From Burkholderia sp. Ac-20365 (lineage in GTDB: Bacteria > Pseudomonadota > Gammaproteobacteria > Burkholderiales > Burkholderiaceae), in assembly GCF_017104715.1 (NCBI RefSeq), contig NZ_JAAGPI010000004.1, positions 124,001 through 188,000 of the forward strand: a DNA stretch of 64,000 bases. Direction: 5' to 3'. The notes under the pieces were generated by a model. That model worked only from the letters and a program-made list of their open reading frames with translations. It did no database searches and had not been told where the DNA came from. This document shows positions 25,896 to 35,077 of the stretch, piece after piece (positions within the stretch are counted from its first letter, which is position 1; every line of letters starts with the position of its first letter). A program made the position numbers and the translations under genes.

Positions 25896-28118
25896 ATGAC
25901 GAAACTGCTGGATGATCACCGTGCCGCCACCGCGGACGCCGAGGCGCTCGCCGGCTTGCGTCTGCGGGCGCGCGAGGTTGAGGACGTCGACTTCCGCGAG
26001 ACGTCCCGCGACGCCGTCGGCGAAGGCCGTACGGGTGCCCCGGTAGAGGGCGGTGCTGCTGCACCCGCGAAGGAGCCCGCGCGCCGCCGCATCGGACTGC
26101 ACCACATCGCGTTTTTTCGAGCCTATCTCGAAGGGCTCGACCTGAGTGAGCAGGCCGAGCGCTATCTCGAAATCGGGCGCGACGCGCGGCGCGCCCAGAA
26201 GACCGTGCGCTGGCTGACAGCCGAACTGGTCGCCGCTGCACGCAAGCGGCTTGACTTCGGCGCCGCGCGCCTGCTCAAGATCCGGCCGTCGCTTATACGC
26301 TCCGCGTCGCCTGTCGTCGGCGCGGGTGTGAACGCTCCGCGGCGCCCTACGCTCGAGGAATTCGCGGAGGCGCATGACCCCGACGGCTTCTACACCGAGC
26401 GCGAGCTACTCGCGCTGTTCGCGCATGAGTACCCGGAAGACCGGCAGACGGGCGAGGATGCGGCCACCGCGCGCCGACAGGCGCGCAATGAGCGGTTGCG
26501 CAAGCGCCAGATGGCTGCGCTTTATGAACTCGAGCGCCTGCTCGTCGAGGATCCGAGACCGGACCATCACGTGACGGGCTGGTTTGACACGTCGGTCGCA
26601 TTGCGGCTGGCGGACGCGAGACTCCACACCCTGGGGCAACTGGTCGACGTGATCAACGCCATCGGATATCGCTGGTATCGCAGCGTGCCAAAGCTGGGTG
26701 AGCAGGGCGCCGCGCGCATTGTCGCGTTCCTGCATGCGAGCAAAGCGGCGCTTGGCATGACAATCGCACCGGCTGCGCTCGATCGGCCGCCCGCGTATCC
26801 CGTTGCCGTCCCGGGTTTGGCCCGCGAGCCGTCGACAGCGCTGGGGCCGCTTGAGCTGTACGTGCCCGCGCCTGAACACGACGGCTCGCTGGGCGAGAAC
26901 CGCGCGCAACCTTCACGGAACAAGACGGGCGCGTTCACCGACCGCGAAGCGATCTATTTCTGGCTTCGGAAGTACGCGCAGAAACCGACCACGGCAGAGA
27001 AGTACCGGAACGAGGCGGAACGGCTGCTGCTCTGGGCGAACCTGGAAAAGAACAAGCCACTCTCCAGCCTGAGCATCCTCGACTGCCACGAATACCTGAA
27101 TGTGTTCCTGAACAACCCGCATCCGGCCCACACATGGGTAATGGAGCGGCCATTCAAGCGCGACGACCCGCGTTGGCGGCCATTCCGTGGGCCGCTCCGC
27201 TACAGCAGTCGCGAATCGGCCATGACGTCGCTCAAGAGCCTGTTTTCGTCTCTTACCAATGCGCGTTACCTGGACTTCAACCCGCTCGCTGAGGTGCGGA
27301 TCGCCACGCTCGAAGTTGAGGGCGCAAAAGGGTCGGCCGCGCGTCAGACGCGCACTCACCGGATGCAGATCGAGCGCAGCCTGAGTCAGGACGAGTGGCG
27401 CTTCGTTCAGCGGTATCTGCGCAAGCTGCCTGATGACAAACCGGCCACACATCGCATGCGTTTCATTGTGCGCTTCGCCTACGGCACGGGTTTGCGGCGC
27501 GCTGAATTGGCCGGCGCCCGCACGGGCGACGTCGCTCACAGATTCGCTGGCGCTGAACTGGGAACGATCACCGTACTCAATGTACTCGGCAAGGGCGACG
27601 TGCTGCGGCAGATCCCGCTCTCGCCGGGCCTGCTCAACCTGCTCGGCGACTATCTCCAGCAGCGCGGCCTGAGCCGTGATCCGGCGCGCTGCCCGCCAGA
27701 CACGCCACTCATCCCCGCGCTCGAAGACAATCGCGACAAGGCGAAGCGCAACGCCGCCGAGCAGGCGCTCGCAAACGCCGGAGTCAGTGAAGGCGAGGGT
27801 GCGGTCGCGCCTCCCGTCAAGGACAAACCGATCACCCCGGACAAGCTGTATGAAGCCATCAAACGCTTCTTCGCGAACGCGGCCAGCGCAGCGGCATTTG
27901 AAGCGCCCGAACTGGGCGCGACCTTCGCCGCGGCCTCGACACACTGGCTGCGCCACACGTTCGGCTCGCACGGCGTGGCCGGCGGCATGGCGCTCGCCAC
28001 CGCCAGAAATATGCTCGGACACGCTGATATGGCGACTACATCGCTTTACTCTACGGCGGAGATTGCGCAGCAGTACCGGGAATTGGACGCTTTTCTCGCT
28101 GAGGGATTCGAAGACTGA
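25896..28118 (+). CDS. Tyrosine recombinase (phage-integrase family, DUF3701 N-terminus)
   Basis: The 740-residue protein has an N-terminal region of the DUF3701 type (HHIAFFRAYLEGLDLSEQAE), a central core-binding domain (about 350-450) and a C-terminal catalytic domain. Catalytic residues are visible: Arg in TGLRRAEL (about 531), Lys in GKGDVLRQIPL, His and Arg in HWLRHTFG (about 682), His in GHADMATTS (about 708) and the Tyr in SLYSTAE (about 716). It cuts and joins DNA through a phosphotyrosine bond. The start is supported by GGAAGA 7 bases upstream. No transposon ends were identified, so whether it moves the GNAT-like genes is open. Confidence 0.9.
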   Translation: MTKLLDDHRAATADAEALAGLRLRAREVEDVDFRETSRDAVGEGRTGAPVEGGAAAPAKEPARRRIGLHHIAFFRAYLEGLDLSEQAERYLEIGRDARRAQKTVRWLTAELVAAARKRLDFGAARLLKIRPSLIRSASPVVGAGVNAPRRPTLEEFAEAHDPDGFYTERELLALFAHEYPEDRQTGEDAATARRQARNERLRKRQMAALYELERLLVEDPRPDHHVTGWFDTSVALRLADARLHTLGQLVDVINAIGYRWYRSVPKLGEQGAARIVAFLHASKAALGMTIAPAALDRPPAYPVAVPGLAREPSTALGPLELYVPAPEHDGSLGENRAQPSRNKTGAFTDREAIYFWLRKYAQKPTTAEKYRNEAERLLLWANLEKNKPLSSLSILDCHEYLNVFLNNPHPAHTWVMERPFKRDDPRWRPFRGPLRYSSRESAMTSLKSLFSSLTNARYLDFNPLAEVRIATLEVEGAKGSAARQTRTHRMQIERSLSQDEWRFVQRYLRKLPDDKPATHRMRFIVRFAYGTGLRRAELAGARTGDVAHRFAGAELGTITVLNVLGKGDVLRQIPLSPGLLNLLGDYLQQRGLSRDPARCPPDTPLIPALEDNRDKAKRNAAEQALANAGVSEGEGAVAPPVKDKPITPDKLYEAIKRFFANAASAAAFEAPELGATFAAASTHWLRHTFGSHGVAGGMALATARNMLGHADMATTSLYSTAEIAQQYRELDAFLAEGFED

Positions 28119-28164
28119 GGCTACCTGTCCCTACGGTCCCGTTTGCGGAGGACCTTGTCGTCGT

Positions 28165-28563
28165 TCATGTGTCGCGAACGACTGAAAAGCCGAGCCAGAA
28201 AAGTTTGTCAAAAGCAGCTTCCTGATCTTCACCCGAGCTGCTGTCGCTTACGTGGTGGAGTTTGGCGAGAGACATCGTCGCTATAGGCTTCCAGCCATTG
28301 TTCGCCCAGATCGCAATGCGCGCCGGACACTCAGCACTCATCGCAAGCAGCGGTACGGTCGCTTTCATCACGATCCGAACCTTTCGCTCATCAAACGACT
28401 TCTTCGAATTCTTAAGCGAGAGATATTCGAACCGATCAATTGCGACCAGATAACCTTTGACCGAACCGGAGTCACCTTTCTCGATGTCGCGTTCAATCTC
28501 TCGCGACAAACGAAGCCTTTCAAGAAGGCCAACGCCAGCCCAAATTCCGTTTTCGGAACGCAT
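28165..28563 (-). CDS. Hypothetical protein
   Basis: The ATG at 28563 follows AAAGGA and gives 132 residues (MRSENGIWAGVGLLERLR). It contains GYLVAIDRFEYLSLKNSKKS and ECPARIAIWANNGWKP, with a short acidic segment near the end. The gene converges on the integrase gene. The function is unknown. Confidence 0.55.
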   Translation of the reverse strand: MRSENGIWAGVGLLERLRLSREIERDIEKGDSGSVKGYLVAIDRFEYLSLKNSKKSFDERKVRIVMKATVPLLAMSAECPARIAIWANNGWKPIATMSLAKLHHVSDSSSGEDQEAAFDKLFWLGFSVVRDT

Positions 28564-28966
28564 TGGAATCCTTTGGTTTGAACTGAAAGAACCGCGTTCA
28601 TGCGCCAACGCTTCGCGCCGCCCAACACGTTCGCCACCGACCGTCATGATCTGTCCGTTCGCTTGCTGTCCAGGTCACATCCAACACCGTATGTCGCTTC
28701 GTCGGCTACGGCTATGTGCAGTATATCAACCGGTTCCTGATCGAGCCGTGTGCAGGCAGATCTGAGGTCGGCCTTGACTCAGAGCAGCTGGCTTCGCTAT
28801 ATTCACGTCGCAACAAGGGACTTCCCTCCCCGGACGTGGACGGCCGACAACGGGATCACCTGAGTCTTCAGGTGACACAGCCTACCTTTGAACTGACGAA
28901 ACTCCGTCAAGAGCGGGACGAACAACCGTCCACCGAATTCCCGCGACTCTTGGCCAAGGAATCGTC
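28564..28966. other. Intergenic region with a perfect hairpin
   Basis: About 400 bases between divergent genes. TCACCTGA (28856-28863) pairs perfectly with TCAGGTGA (28868-28875) around a GTCT loop, 91 bases before the gene at 28967; it may be an operator or leader element. No gene is seen. Confidence 0.4.
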
Positions 28967-29653
28967 ATGTCTCAAATTTTCACCGCCCCGGCATTTGATG
29001 CCAAAAATAGGCTGAAGCAATTCGGTCTGGACCTCTCTCTAAACCAAATCAAGGAAAGCTTCGCGCCGTTCTTCGGGTACCATCATCTGACCGACATGCT
29101 GCCGGATATGGAAGAGATTTCGGATCATCTGTCGCGGCAGAATGTGTTGCTCGTCCTGCAGTGCCCCGCCGGATTGGAGTGGGTCAATCGCAAGATTGGA
29201 GGCGACCCGGAAAAGCGCGTGGTGCCCGCGTATCAGATTCTCAAGCAGACGCTATGCAGCATGTTGCCGGGCTCATGCTTTGATAACGAAAGCGATCTGC
29301 TCGATCAGTGGGTGAAAGAGAAGCTGAGCCACCACTTGCTGCACGACTATGTGCCACAGGTTGCGACAGCACAGGAAAAGGTTTCTCGACGCTGTACGAT
29401 TTTCGAATCCGCCGATATTGACTGCCAGGATCTGATCTTGGTGCGCGAACCCTTGTGGCACATCGAATATATGGGGAATCTGTATGCCCCGACGCAGGAC
29501 GGCACGCCTGATTACCTCGGCGAGCAGATCGGCACCAGCTCGATGCTAACCTTCGACAAGGTTGGCCGCACCATGCTTGTTAAGGAGTTTGCTGCTAACA
29601 CGAATGCGTTCGCGTGGAAACCGCACGTCGGTATGGGCGGTATTGAGCTGTAG
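28967..29653 (+). CDS. Hypothetical protein, possible Glyoxalase_8-like N-terminus
   Basis: The 228-residue protein starts MSQIFTAPAFDAKNRLKQFG, with SLNQIKESFAPFFGYHHLTDML. This loosely follows the helical module (L-x-x-x-G...L-S-x-x-Q...A-x-x-x-G-Y-x-x-L) seen at 17370. The rest is soluble, without recognised motifs. AAGGAAT stands before the start. Confidence 0.5.
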   Translation: MSQIFTAPAFDAKNRLKQFGLDLSLNQIKESFAPFFGYHHLTDMLPDMEEISDHLSRQNVLLVLQCPAGLEWVNRKIGGDPEKRVVPAYQILKQTLCSMLPGSCFDNESDLLDQWVKEKLSHHLLHDYVPQVATAQEKVSRRCTIFESADIDCQDLILVREPLWHIEYMGNLYAPTQDGTPDYLGEQIGTSSMLTFDKVGRTMLVKEFAANTNAFAWKPHVGMGGIEL

Positions 29654-29811
29654 CACTGGCAGCCTTTGGATCGACGACAATGGCAGCACTGAGGCGGGTG
29701 GCGGCAGAAGCCAGCCCGCCCCAGACAGTCGTGCCAGCGGCATGACACAGACCGCAAAGGCGCGTCGTATTCGTCCCACCTGCCTCGTACGCGTGCCGTC
29801 AATCGGTCCTA

Positions 29812-30396
29812 CTACTCGTCCGTGTCGCGAAGTTTCTTAAGCAATGCCTCGATGGTCTCGGCATCGGGCGCGGTCGCGAGTATCTGCATGTCGTCTCCAG
29901 GTCGCTGGGGGTGGACCACCGCCGCGAACTCCCGCGCACTAAGTATCAGCACGCTCGGCCGCCCCCTGATTCGCTTCCATTCCTGCAGCTTCACCCGGGC
30001 AAGCTCGCGAGCCTCTTCGAGCGTCGCTACCACGCCATAGAACGTCGGTCTATCCCACGCCCCTCCGTCAAGGCAGCGCACATCAAAACCTCGGGGACCG
30101 CTGACCGCGTAAGGCCTGTCCCACCACTCGTCGAGTTCACTTTCACTGCGGTCTTCGTTCGGTGTGTCGTAGAAACCTTCCGGCAATTGAGGATCAACCA
30201 GCAGGACATCCACCTCTGGAGAGCCGGCTACGGCCTCCCTGACGGCCTGGGTGAGCGCGAACCAGCTTTCGTAGCCCGCCTCCTTCGCAGCCGCTTCCAA
30301 AGCGTCTGAATGAGAAATCGCGGCGGTGCGCGATCGAACCTTCGCTGACCGCTTGATGCGATCGAGCAATGTGCGGGTAGGGCGTTGTTTGGGCAT
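29812..30396 (-). CDS. Glyoxalase_8-like N-terminal module protein
   Basis: The start at 30396 (AGGAG 7 bases before) gives 194 residues. The N-terminus LLDRIKRSAKVRSRTAAISH with ALEAAAKEAGYESWFALTQA closely fits the Glyoxalase_8-type helical module. The remainder includes EEARELARVKLQEWKRIRGR, with no catalytic motif visible. It resembles the N-terminus of the 718-residue protein. The function is not known. Confidence 0.6.
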   Translation of the reverse strand: MPKQRPTRTLLDRIKRSAKVRSRTAAISHSDALEAAAKEAGYESWFALTQAVREAVAGSPEVDVLLVDPQLPEGFYDTPNEDRSESELDEWWDRPYAVSGPRGFDVRCLDGGAWDRPTFYGVVATLEEARELARVKLQEWKRIRGRPSVLILSAREFAAVVHPQRPGDDMQILATAPDAETIEALLKKLRDTDE

Positions 30397-30885
30397 ATCG
30401 ATCTCCTGCTGCGGGATGACAGCCCACTTGCCGCCCTCGCTGGAGGTCGATTGAATGAAGTGAATCCGTCGCGTCGAAACGCGTTCACCAGTCGTGGGCG
30501 GTAGGCGCCGGATGGAACGCCGATGAGAGTGAACCACACCGATGCCGAAAATTCAATTATGCGAAGCGCATTGCCAACTCATTGTGACTCCTTGACGAGG
30601 CACAGTAGCCGCGTGTACTCGCTACAATCGCTTCTCACCCTCACGACTGACAGACACATGCCGTTTCAATTTGGCCTGGTCCATTGCGCATTGCTGTTCT
30701 CCTGCAAAGCCTGGGGCGCCGACAATCCGCCCACAGTCAACCTGGCCAATTTCTCGAGGCTTGTCTTTTAGCGACGGCGGCGACCGTTGAGGCAGGCATC
30801 GTCGCCACGACCACTGTCCACAAAGGCGTCCCCGCAGTACAACAACCAGCGCGGTCCGCAGACGGCGGGCTTCTCACGTAGACAT
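30397..30885. other. Intergenic region, no gene accepted
   Basis: About 490 bases between divergent genes. A short frame at 30660-30771 starts MPFQFGLVHCALLFSCKAWG, which looks like a signal peptide cut short; it may be a degraded gene. No other structure was found. Confidence 0.35.
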
Positions 30886-31383
30886 ATGCGAATAGTCACC
30901 CTCGGAAAGGTCACGGCAGGCGCGCTGTGCATCGCAATGCTGACATCCGGCTGCTCGGAAATGCCGCCACGGGAAGAGTCCCAGCCCAGTCCGAAGAACG
31001 CCTTCGACCCACATGCACCACATCCCGGTACGATCGTTATGAATTACGCATGGGATCGCTCGAAGGTTGTGTTGAGTACGGCAGACTTACCGGACGCGTT
31101 CATCTTTCGCTGCGCCGACGCACGCGGACAAGCTATCGCACGCGAGGAGGCCGCGTGGTGCATTCCCGTCGTTGAGGTTGAGACGATCTCCCGCGACAAG
31201 GCGGGCAGTCCGGTCGCACCGAACGTGGCCGATACAATCACGAGCCTCGTGTACGGCCCGGGTCACATCCTCCTTGAAAGCGTCGAGTCCGGGCCCAGTG
31301 GCAACTACGCAAGCAAAGGTGAGCATGCCCCTCCTGGAAATGTCCGGGAGAAGTCAAACCGAAACAGCGAGGGACAACAGTGA
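30886..31383 (+). CDS. Putative lipoprotein
   Basis: The start at 30886 gives 165 residues with a lipoprotein signal MRIVTLGKVTAGALCIAMLT and lipobox TSGC. The mature part has two Cys residues in FRCADARGQAIAREEAAWCI, probably a disulphide. The last codons overlap the next gene in GTGA (31380-31383). Together with the next two genes it forms a secretion-linked operon. Confidence 0.65.
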   Translation: MRIVTLGKVTAGALCIAMLTSGCSEMPPREESQPSPKNAFDPHAPHPGTIVMNYAWDRSKVVLSTADLPDAFIFRCADARGQAIAREEAAWCIPVVEVETISRDKAGSPVAPNVADTITSLVYGPGHILLESVESGPSGNYASKGEHAPPGNVREKSNRNSEGQQ

Positions 31384-32009
31384 AAATTCTCGCTCCACTC
31401 ATCGTTGCAGTCAGCCTGCTGCTACCTGGTTTCGCCCGCGGCGAAGAACTGCGAGCCGGCATCTACGCGCTGCGAACAGTGCCCGGTGCTGACCTCGACC
31501 ATCGCAAGGTCTACGTGGCCGTCAACGGAACTGAGATATCAGGCTTCTTCGACAATCCCTTTACGACGCCAGCAGCAAATAATCCCGACCGGGATCCTAC
31601 GTGCCGCTTCCTGCTCAAGGGATCGAGCGCGGCGGGTGGCGTCGTGGAGTTCACGACATTTTTCGGAGCAGAGCGGGGCGCGAGCATCGCCGTTACGTCG
31701 CGCGGACGGGGAGCGTGGTCAGTACACGTAGATGGCGATCTCCCAAACTGCGAGGTGTCGACAGTTGAGTCTGGGGACTCGATGACTTTCGACTCGGAGC
31801 GGCACTGGCTCGGCTTCGCGCGCATCGCAAGCGCGAAGGCACCGCTGTTCAATGAACCGCAGGCTGATGCGCGGAGCAAGGCTTATCTCGTGCGTAACGA
31901 TGTCGTGGCCATACTCGAACGGCACGCCGGTTGGGCGAAGATCGACTACTTCCAGCGCGGCGGTAACCTTGTGCGGTGGGTGAACGCAAGTGATCTGGCC
32001 GGAAGGTAG
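31380..32009 (+). CDS. Exported protein with SH3-like C-terminus
   Basis: A GTG start at 31380 overlaps the stop of the upstream gene. The 209-residue product has a signal peptide (MKILAPLIVAVSLLLPGFARG) and a mature part with CRFLLKG and NCEVSTVE. The end AKAPLFNEPQADAR...AILERHAGWAKIDYF resembles a bacterial SH3 domain, which often binds cell-wall peptides. A periplasmic location is likely. Confidence 0.65.
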   Translation: MKILAPLIVAVSLLLPGFARGEELRAGIYALRTVPGADLDHRKVYVAVNGTEISGFFDNPFTTPAANNPDRDPTCRFLLKGSSAAGGVVEFTTFFGAERGASIAVTSRGRGAWSVHVDGDLPNCEVSTVESGDSMTFDSERHWLGFARIASAKAPLFNEPQADARSKAYLVRNDVVAILERHAGWAKIDYFQRGGNLVRWVNASDLAGR

Positions 32010-32013
32010 TGTC

Positions 32014-32511
32014 GTGACGTCGTCTACCGGATGGATCAGGGTCGGGGTAGCCGGACTTGTCATCGCCCTCGGAGCGTCAACGCTGACCGGCTGCAAGAAA
32101 CAGCCTTATGAGCTCGAGCTGGTCGGTTACGACTATACGGACCGCGCCTTACTCGATTTTTCAGTCAACGGGATATCCGGCGGTAACGTCTTTCTCAGCA
32201 CGAAGACGTCGGGAGGAGGGAAGTATGCCTGTTGCATCTTGCTTGACCGATCCGCGCATTTCCCGCTCGACATCGAAGTCGGGTACATGCGCGAGGCGCT
32301 GGTAGCGTCCCCCTCCGACAGGATTCTCGAGCCCGCAGACACGCGCCGGTTGATAGCGCGCGTACAGCTGCGTGGCCCCATCCCAGAAAGACCCGCGTTT
32401 CTTGAGGTGCACTTCTTTCCCGACGGACACATTGATGCCTCGTTATCCGGCGAGGAAGGGCCGTCGCCGCCGCGTCTGAAACTCGATCGGCGCTTGCCCT
32501 ACGTGCGCTGA
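32014..32511 (+). CDS. DUF3304-family lipoprotein
   Basis: From the GTG at 32014 (GGAAGG before it) the protein has 165 residues. The lipobox LTGC is near position 27, followed by YDYTDRALLDFSVNGISGGN and TSGGGKYACCI, the core signature of DUF3304, a family of Proteobacteria often found near type VI secretion effectors and immunity genes. The other start at 31990 would overlap the previous gene. Confidence 0.75.
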   Translation: MTSSTGWIRVGVAGLVIALGASTLTGCKKQPYELELVGYDYTDRALLDFSVNGISGGNVFLSTKTSGGGKYACCILLDRSAHFPLDIEVGYMREALVASPSDRILEPADTRRLIARVQLRGPIPERPAFLEVHFFPDGHIDASLSGEEGPSPPRLKLDRRLPYVR

Positions 32512-32542
32512 CCAAGCGCGTATTGCCCGCGGATACCCCTGG

Positions 32543-34246
32543 TCAGTCGTCCACGTCGCCCCGATAGGCTAGTGCGAGTGCCTCCGCGCGCGGCTTCACG
32601 CCTCGCAACACGTAGACGCCTACCGACTGGCTCATGATGATCGGCGATCGGGAGAGCAGATTCTGAAGCGTGCTGAGATCCATCTTTCCAGCATCGAGCA
32701 AACTCGCCGTGAGCGTCTGTTTGCTGACCACAAACCCATGTCGCAAAAGCTCCTGATAGAGGTCATACTCTTTCCCGGTGAGTTCCCGGCTCGGATCAAG
32801 CTGAACGGTCGCTCGATAGCGCCCCTTCATGAAGCCGAGGAAGCTTGTGCGGTTCAGGATTTCGGCTGTGACAAGCCACGGCGGTGTAGGGTAGGGAGCA
32901 CTTGAACTGCGCTCGTCCCGACCGATACGCAGGGCACGTACGCGCTCAATGGCGCCCATCGCGACATCGGTCGTAAGCGCCGCGTCGGCCACCGAACACA
33001 CGCGTCGGATCGCAACGATCACGGGATTGTCATCAGCCGTTTCACCGAACCAAAACCACTCAGGATTATCGCGGCCCCGTTGTTCGAGCCACTCGAAGCC
33101 CTGGATAGCCTGAAGGTGGTCACGGATCGATCGCACAGCGTCCAGGTCCCATCCCAACTGAATGGCTTGACCGATCAGCACTCCAAGGTGGGCGGCTCCA
33201 ACAGCGCGGATCATGGCGCGCGCCATGTTCCTCACCACAACGGTTCTCTGGTCATCGACGGACTCCGTCGAGCCAAGGTCGTTGAGGTAGCTCTCAAGCG
33301 TCAGAAGCGGCTTGCCAAGAATCTCGCGAGCAAAGCGCGAAGCGTCTGCAATCGACAGACTGTCACCTAGAAGCGGCCGGAGGACCCGCTCCATCTGGCT
33401 GGGCGAACACGGCAAGTGCTGCTTAGCGGTTGCTTCGATAACGTCAAAAACCGCAACGACGCTCGCCGGAAGACCAGATTCCGATGCGATTTGCAGCATG
33501 TCGCCCACAAGCTGACACGCACGGCTCTCGGTGATGCCGAAATCTCTTGCGATAACAGCCAGGCCGGTACCGTGCGGCGCATTCACCCCGTAGCGTTTCG
33601 CGAGCAGCGCTGCGTTACGTGCGGATGTCGTCGCTGTCCCACAGGCCAGAAGACTGCTCGCCTCGGTGATTGCCTTGGCCGCGGTGTTACCCGACGAAAG
33701 CACCCGCTCGGCCGCAGGCTTGCGCGTCGGGGAAGCTGTGCCGCCACTTCTGCCGAGAAGCCAACCAGGCGCAACTTGGAGCGCCGCCTCCCATGCGGCG
33801 ATTGTCCCCTCGCTGACCGAATGCGGGATACCGTCGATTTCCCACTGTCTCAGCCTTGAGTCGCGCACCGCGATGGCAAGTGCGAGCTTTGTACGTGACA
33901 GGTTCAACTCCTCCCGGCGAGCGCGTGCGCGTGCGCCCGCGGCCCGAAGTCGGTCCGTAGCTTCTGCCTTGCCGGCTGGTGGTTTCGGTTCACGTTCCGT
34001 CTTGCCAAAAAGCCAGCCGCCCGGAACGTTCAGCACACGCTCCCAACTAGACGTATCGCTTCGCGACAGGTGAACAGGAACGCCAATTTTTTCCCAGCGA
34101 GAAAGCGACGCCAACGAGATGGTGCTGTTATCTGCGACGAATTTGCGAGACAGTCCCAACGTCTCACGGCGGCGTCTTGCCCGGTTGGCGGCTTCCATCT
34201 CGCGGTTGATGCGATTCCCCGCGTCGGCAAAAACGATCTGCGTCAT
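32543..34246 (-). CDS. Regulator with tandem XRE-like HTH domains and a sigma-like HTH
   Basis: The 567-residue protein has two related HTH units: residues 22-80 (RARRRRETLGLSRKFVA...RWEKIGVP...GWLFG) and 104-165 (RARARREELNLSRTKLA...QWEIDGIP...GWLLG). A segment near 215-250 (YGVNAPHGTGLAVIARDFGI with TESRACQLV) resembles sigma-70 region 4. The C-terminal part has a winged-helix look (LTGKEYDLYQELLRHGFVV). The layout suggests DNA binding by several HTHs in one chain. There is no good ribosome-binding site at 34246, so the ATG at 34198 is an alternative start. Confidence 0.65.
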   Translation of the reverse strand: MTQIVFADAGNRINREMEAANRARRRRETLGLSRKFVADNSTISLASLSRWEKIGVPVHLSRSDTSSWERVLNVPGGWLFGKTEREPKPPAGKAEATDRLRAAGARARARREELNLSRTKLALAIAVRDSRLRQWEIDGIPHSVSEGTIAAWEAALQVAPGWLLGRSGGTASPTRKPAAERVLSSGNTAAKAITEASSLLACGTATTSARNAALLAKRYGVNAPHGTGLAVIARDFGITESRACQLVGDMLQIASESGLPASVVAVFDVIEATAKQHLPCSPSQMERVLRPLLGDSLSIADASRFAREILGKPLLTLESYLNDLGSTESVDDQRTVVVRNMARAMIRAVGAAHLGVLIGQAIQLGWDLDAVRSIRDHLQAIQGFEWLEQRGRDNPEWFWFGETADDNPVIVAIRRVCSVADAALTTDVAMGAIERVRALRIGRDERSSSAPYPTPPWLVTAEILNRTSFLGFMKGRYRATVQLDPSRELTGKEYDLYQELLRHGFVVSKQTLTASLLDAGKMDLSTLQNLLSRSPIIMSQSVGVYVLRGVKPRAEALALAYRGDVDD

Positions 34247-34602
34247 GTGGTGAAGGAAGGGCGGCCGCGATTTTCGCTCGCCACCTCAAGAAATCGTGAA
34301 AGTTGCCGCAAGAGTCTCATAGATCGGGAGCGGCCGATCCCTCGAACTGGCGGCAAAACTGATTCCTTTTCGTCGCGGAGTCAATTGGAGAGGCTCCGCG
34401 ATCCTGAGCCGCGCGGAGCTTAAAACCTGGCGCTTCCGTTTGTGGGGCACGGCGGCTAGAATATGCGCAGCCGCTAAAACGGCATCAGTCAAAGGTTGGC
34501 TTGTGCCAGCCACATGAACGTTTCTACCCATATCACAGGCCAGCCGTCAGCGCGGTCCGATGAGAGTGTGTCGCTCACCAGACCGAAGTTGTGTGTCGGT
34601 CC
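34247..34602. other. Intergenic region between divergent genes
   Basis: About 355 bases. A stem of GCTCCGCG (34393-34400) with CGCGGAGC (34412-34419) is visible. A TGAG/CTCA pairing around 34560-34590 may extend the leader of the next gene. No gene is seen. Confidence 0.35.
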
Positions 34603-34642
34603 CTCCTTTTTCCCTGCCTTTCAGGCAACAAAGGAGAGTGAT
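34603..34642 (+). promoter_or_regulatory. Leader hairpin that can hide the Shine-Dalgarno sequence (copy B)
   Basis: CTCCTTT (34603-34609) pairs with AAAGGAG (34630-34636), the Shine-Dalgarno sequence 6 bases before the ATG. The inner stem is TGCCT (34615-34619) with AGGCA (34623-34627). The anti-SD to SD span is 34 bases. Confidence 0.65.
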
Positions 34643-34885
34643 ATGAATCAGCAAGCCGTTGTCAAAGTGCAAGAGCTGCGTGGCATCAAGGAAGGTACGC
34701 GCGTCGTCGTGCAAGACGTTCAGGCTCACCCGCCCGAATGGCACAAAGGCCGCGTTGCGTCCCTCTGGAGCGACAATAGCGCAGCGATCGTGTGGGACGA
34801 GCCGAACTATCCCGCCCGTGATCGTCGTCTCTACGACGATTTCGGCCACGTGGATATGCATAACGTGAGCGCTCTCACCTCGTAA
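34643..34885 (+). CDS. Small protein of 80 residues
   Basis: MNQQAVVKVQELRGIKEGTR with VVVQDVQAHPPEWHKGRV and ASLWSDNSAAIVWDEPN looks like a small beta-barrel (SH3- or KOW-like): G-T-R-V-V-V-x-D followed by G-R-V. The ribosome-binding site AAAGGAG is 6 bases upstream. It is a single gene between a structured leader and a strong hairpin. The role is unknown. Confidence 0.7.
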   Translation: MNQQAVVKVQELRGIKEGTRVVVQDVQAHPPEWHKGRVASLWSDNSAAIVWDEPNYPARDRRLYDDFGHVDMHNVSALTS

Positions 34886-34894
34886 GGTTGTAAA

Positions 34895-34920
34895 GGCCGC
34901 CTGTCCCTCGACAGGCGGCC
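34895..34920 (+). terminator. Strong hairpin after the 34643 gene
   Basis: GGCCGCCTGTC (34895-34905) pairs perfectly with GACAGGCGGCC (34910-34920). It starts 9 bases after the stop. There is no T-tract, so it may block decay rather than end transcription. Confidence 0.65.
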
Positions 34921-35077
34921 TCCCGCCCAGCAAGGGCCGACACACATCAGAGCGTCGATCGCTCGCGTCTCCAGCCTTTCCCAGACTCGTCTGCACGCCG
35001 CCGGCTCATTCTGCTGAATCCTCCCGGATTGACCAGAGTGGATAGAGCCCCGATCTTCGGGATCGCCGACCGGACCA

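Noticed and set aside
26913..28022. Long minus-strand open frame antisense to the tyrosine recombinase
   Set aside because: It is Arg/Gly-rich, has no ribosome-binding site and lies inside a gene with clear catalytic motifs. High-GC coding DNA often opens the opposite frame.
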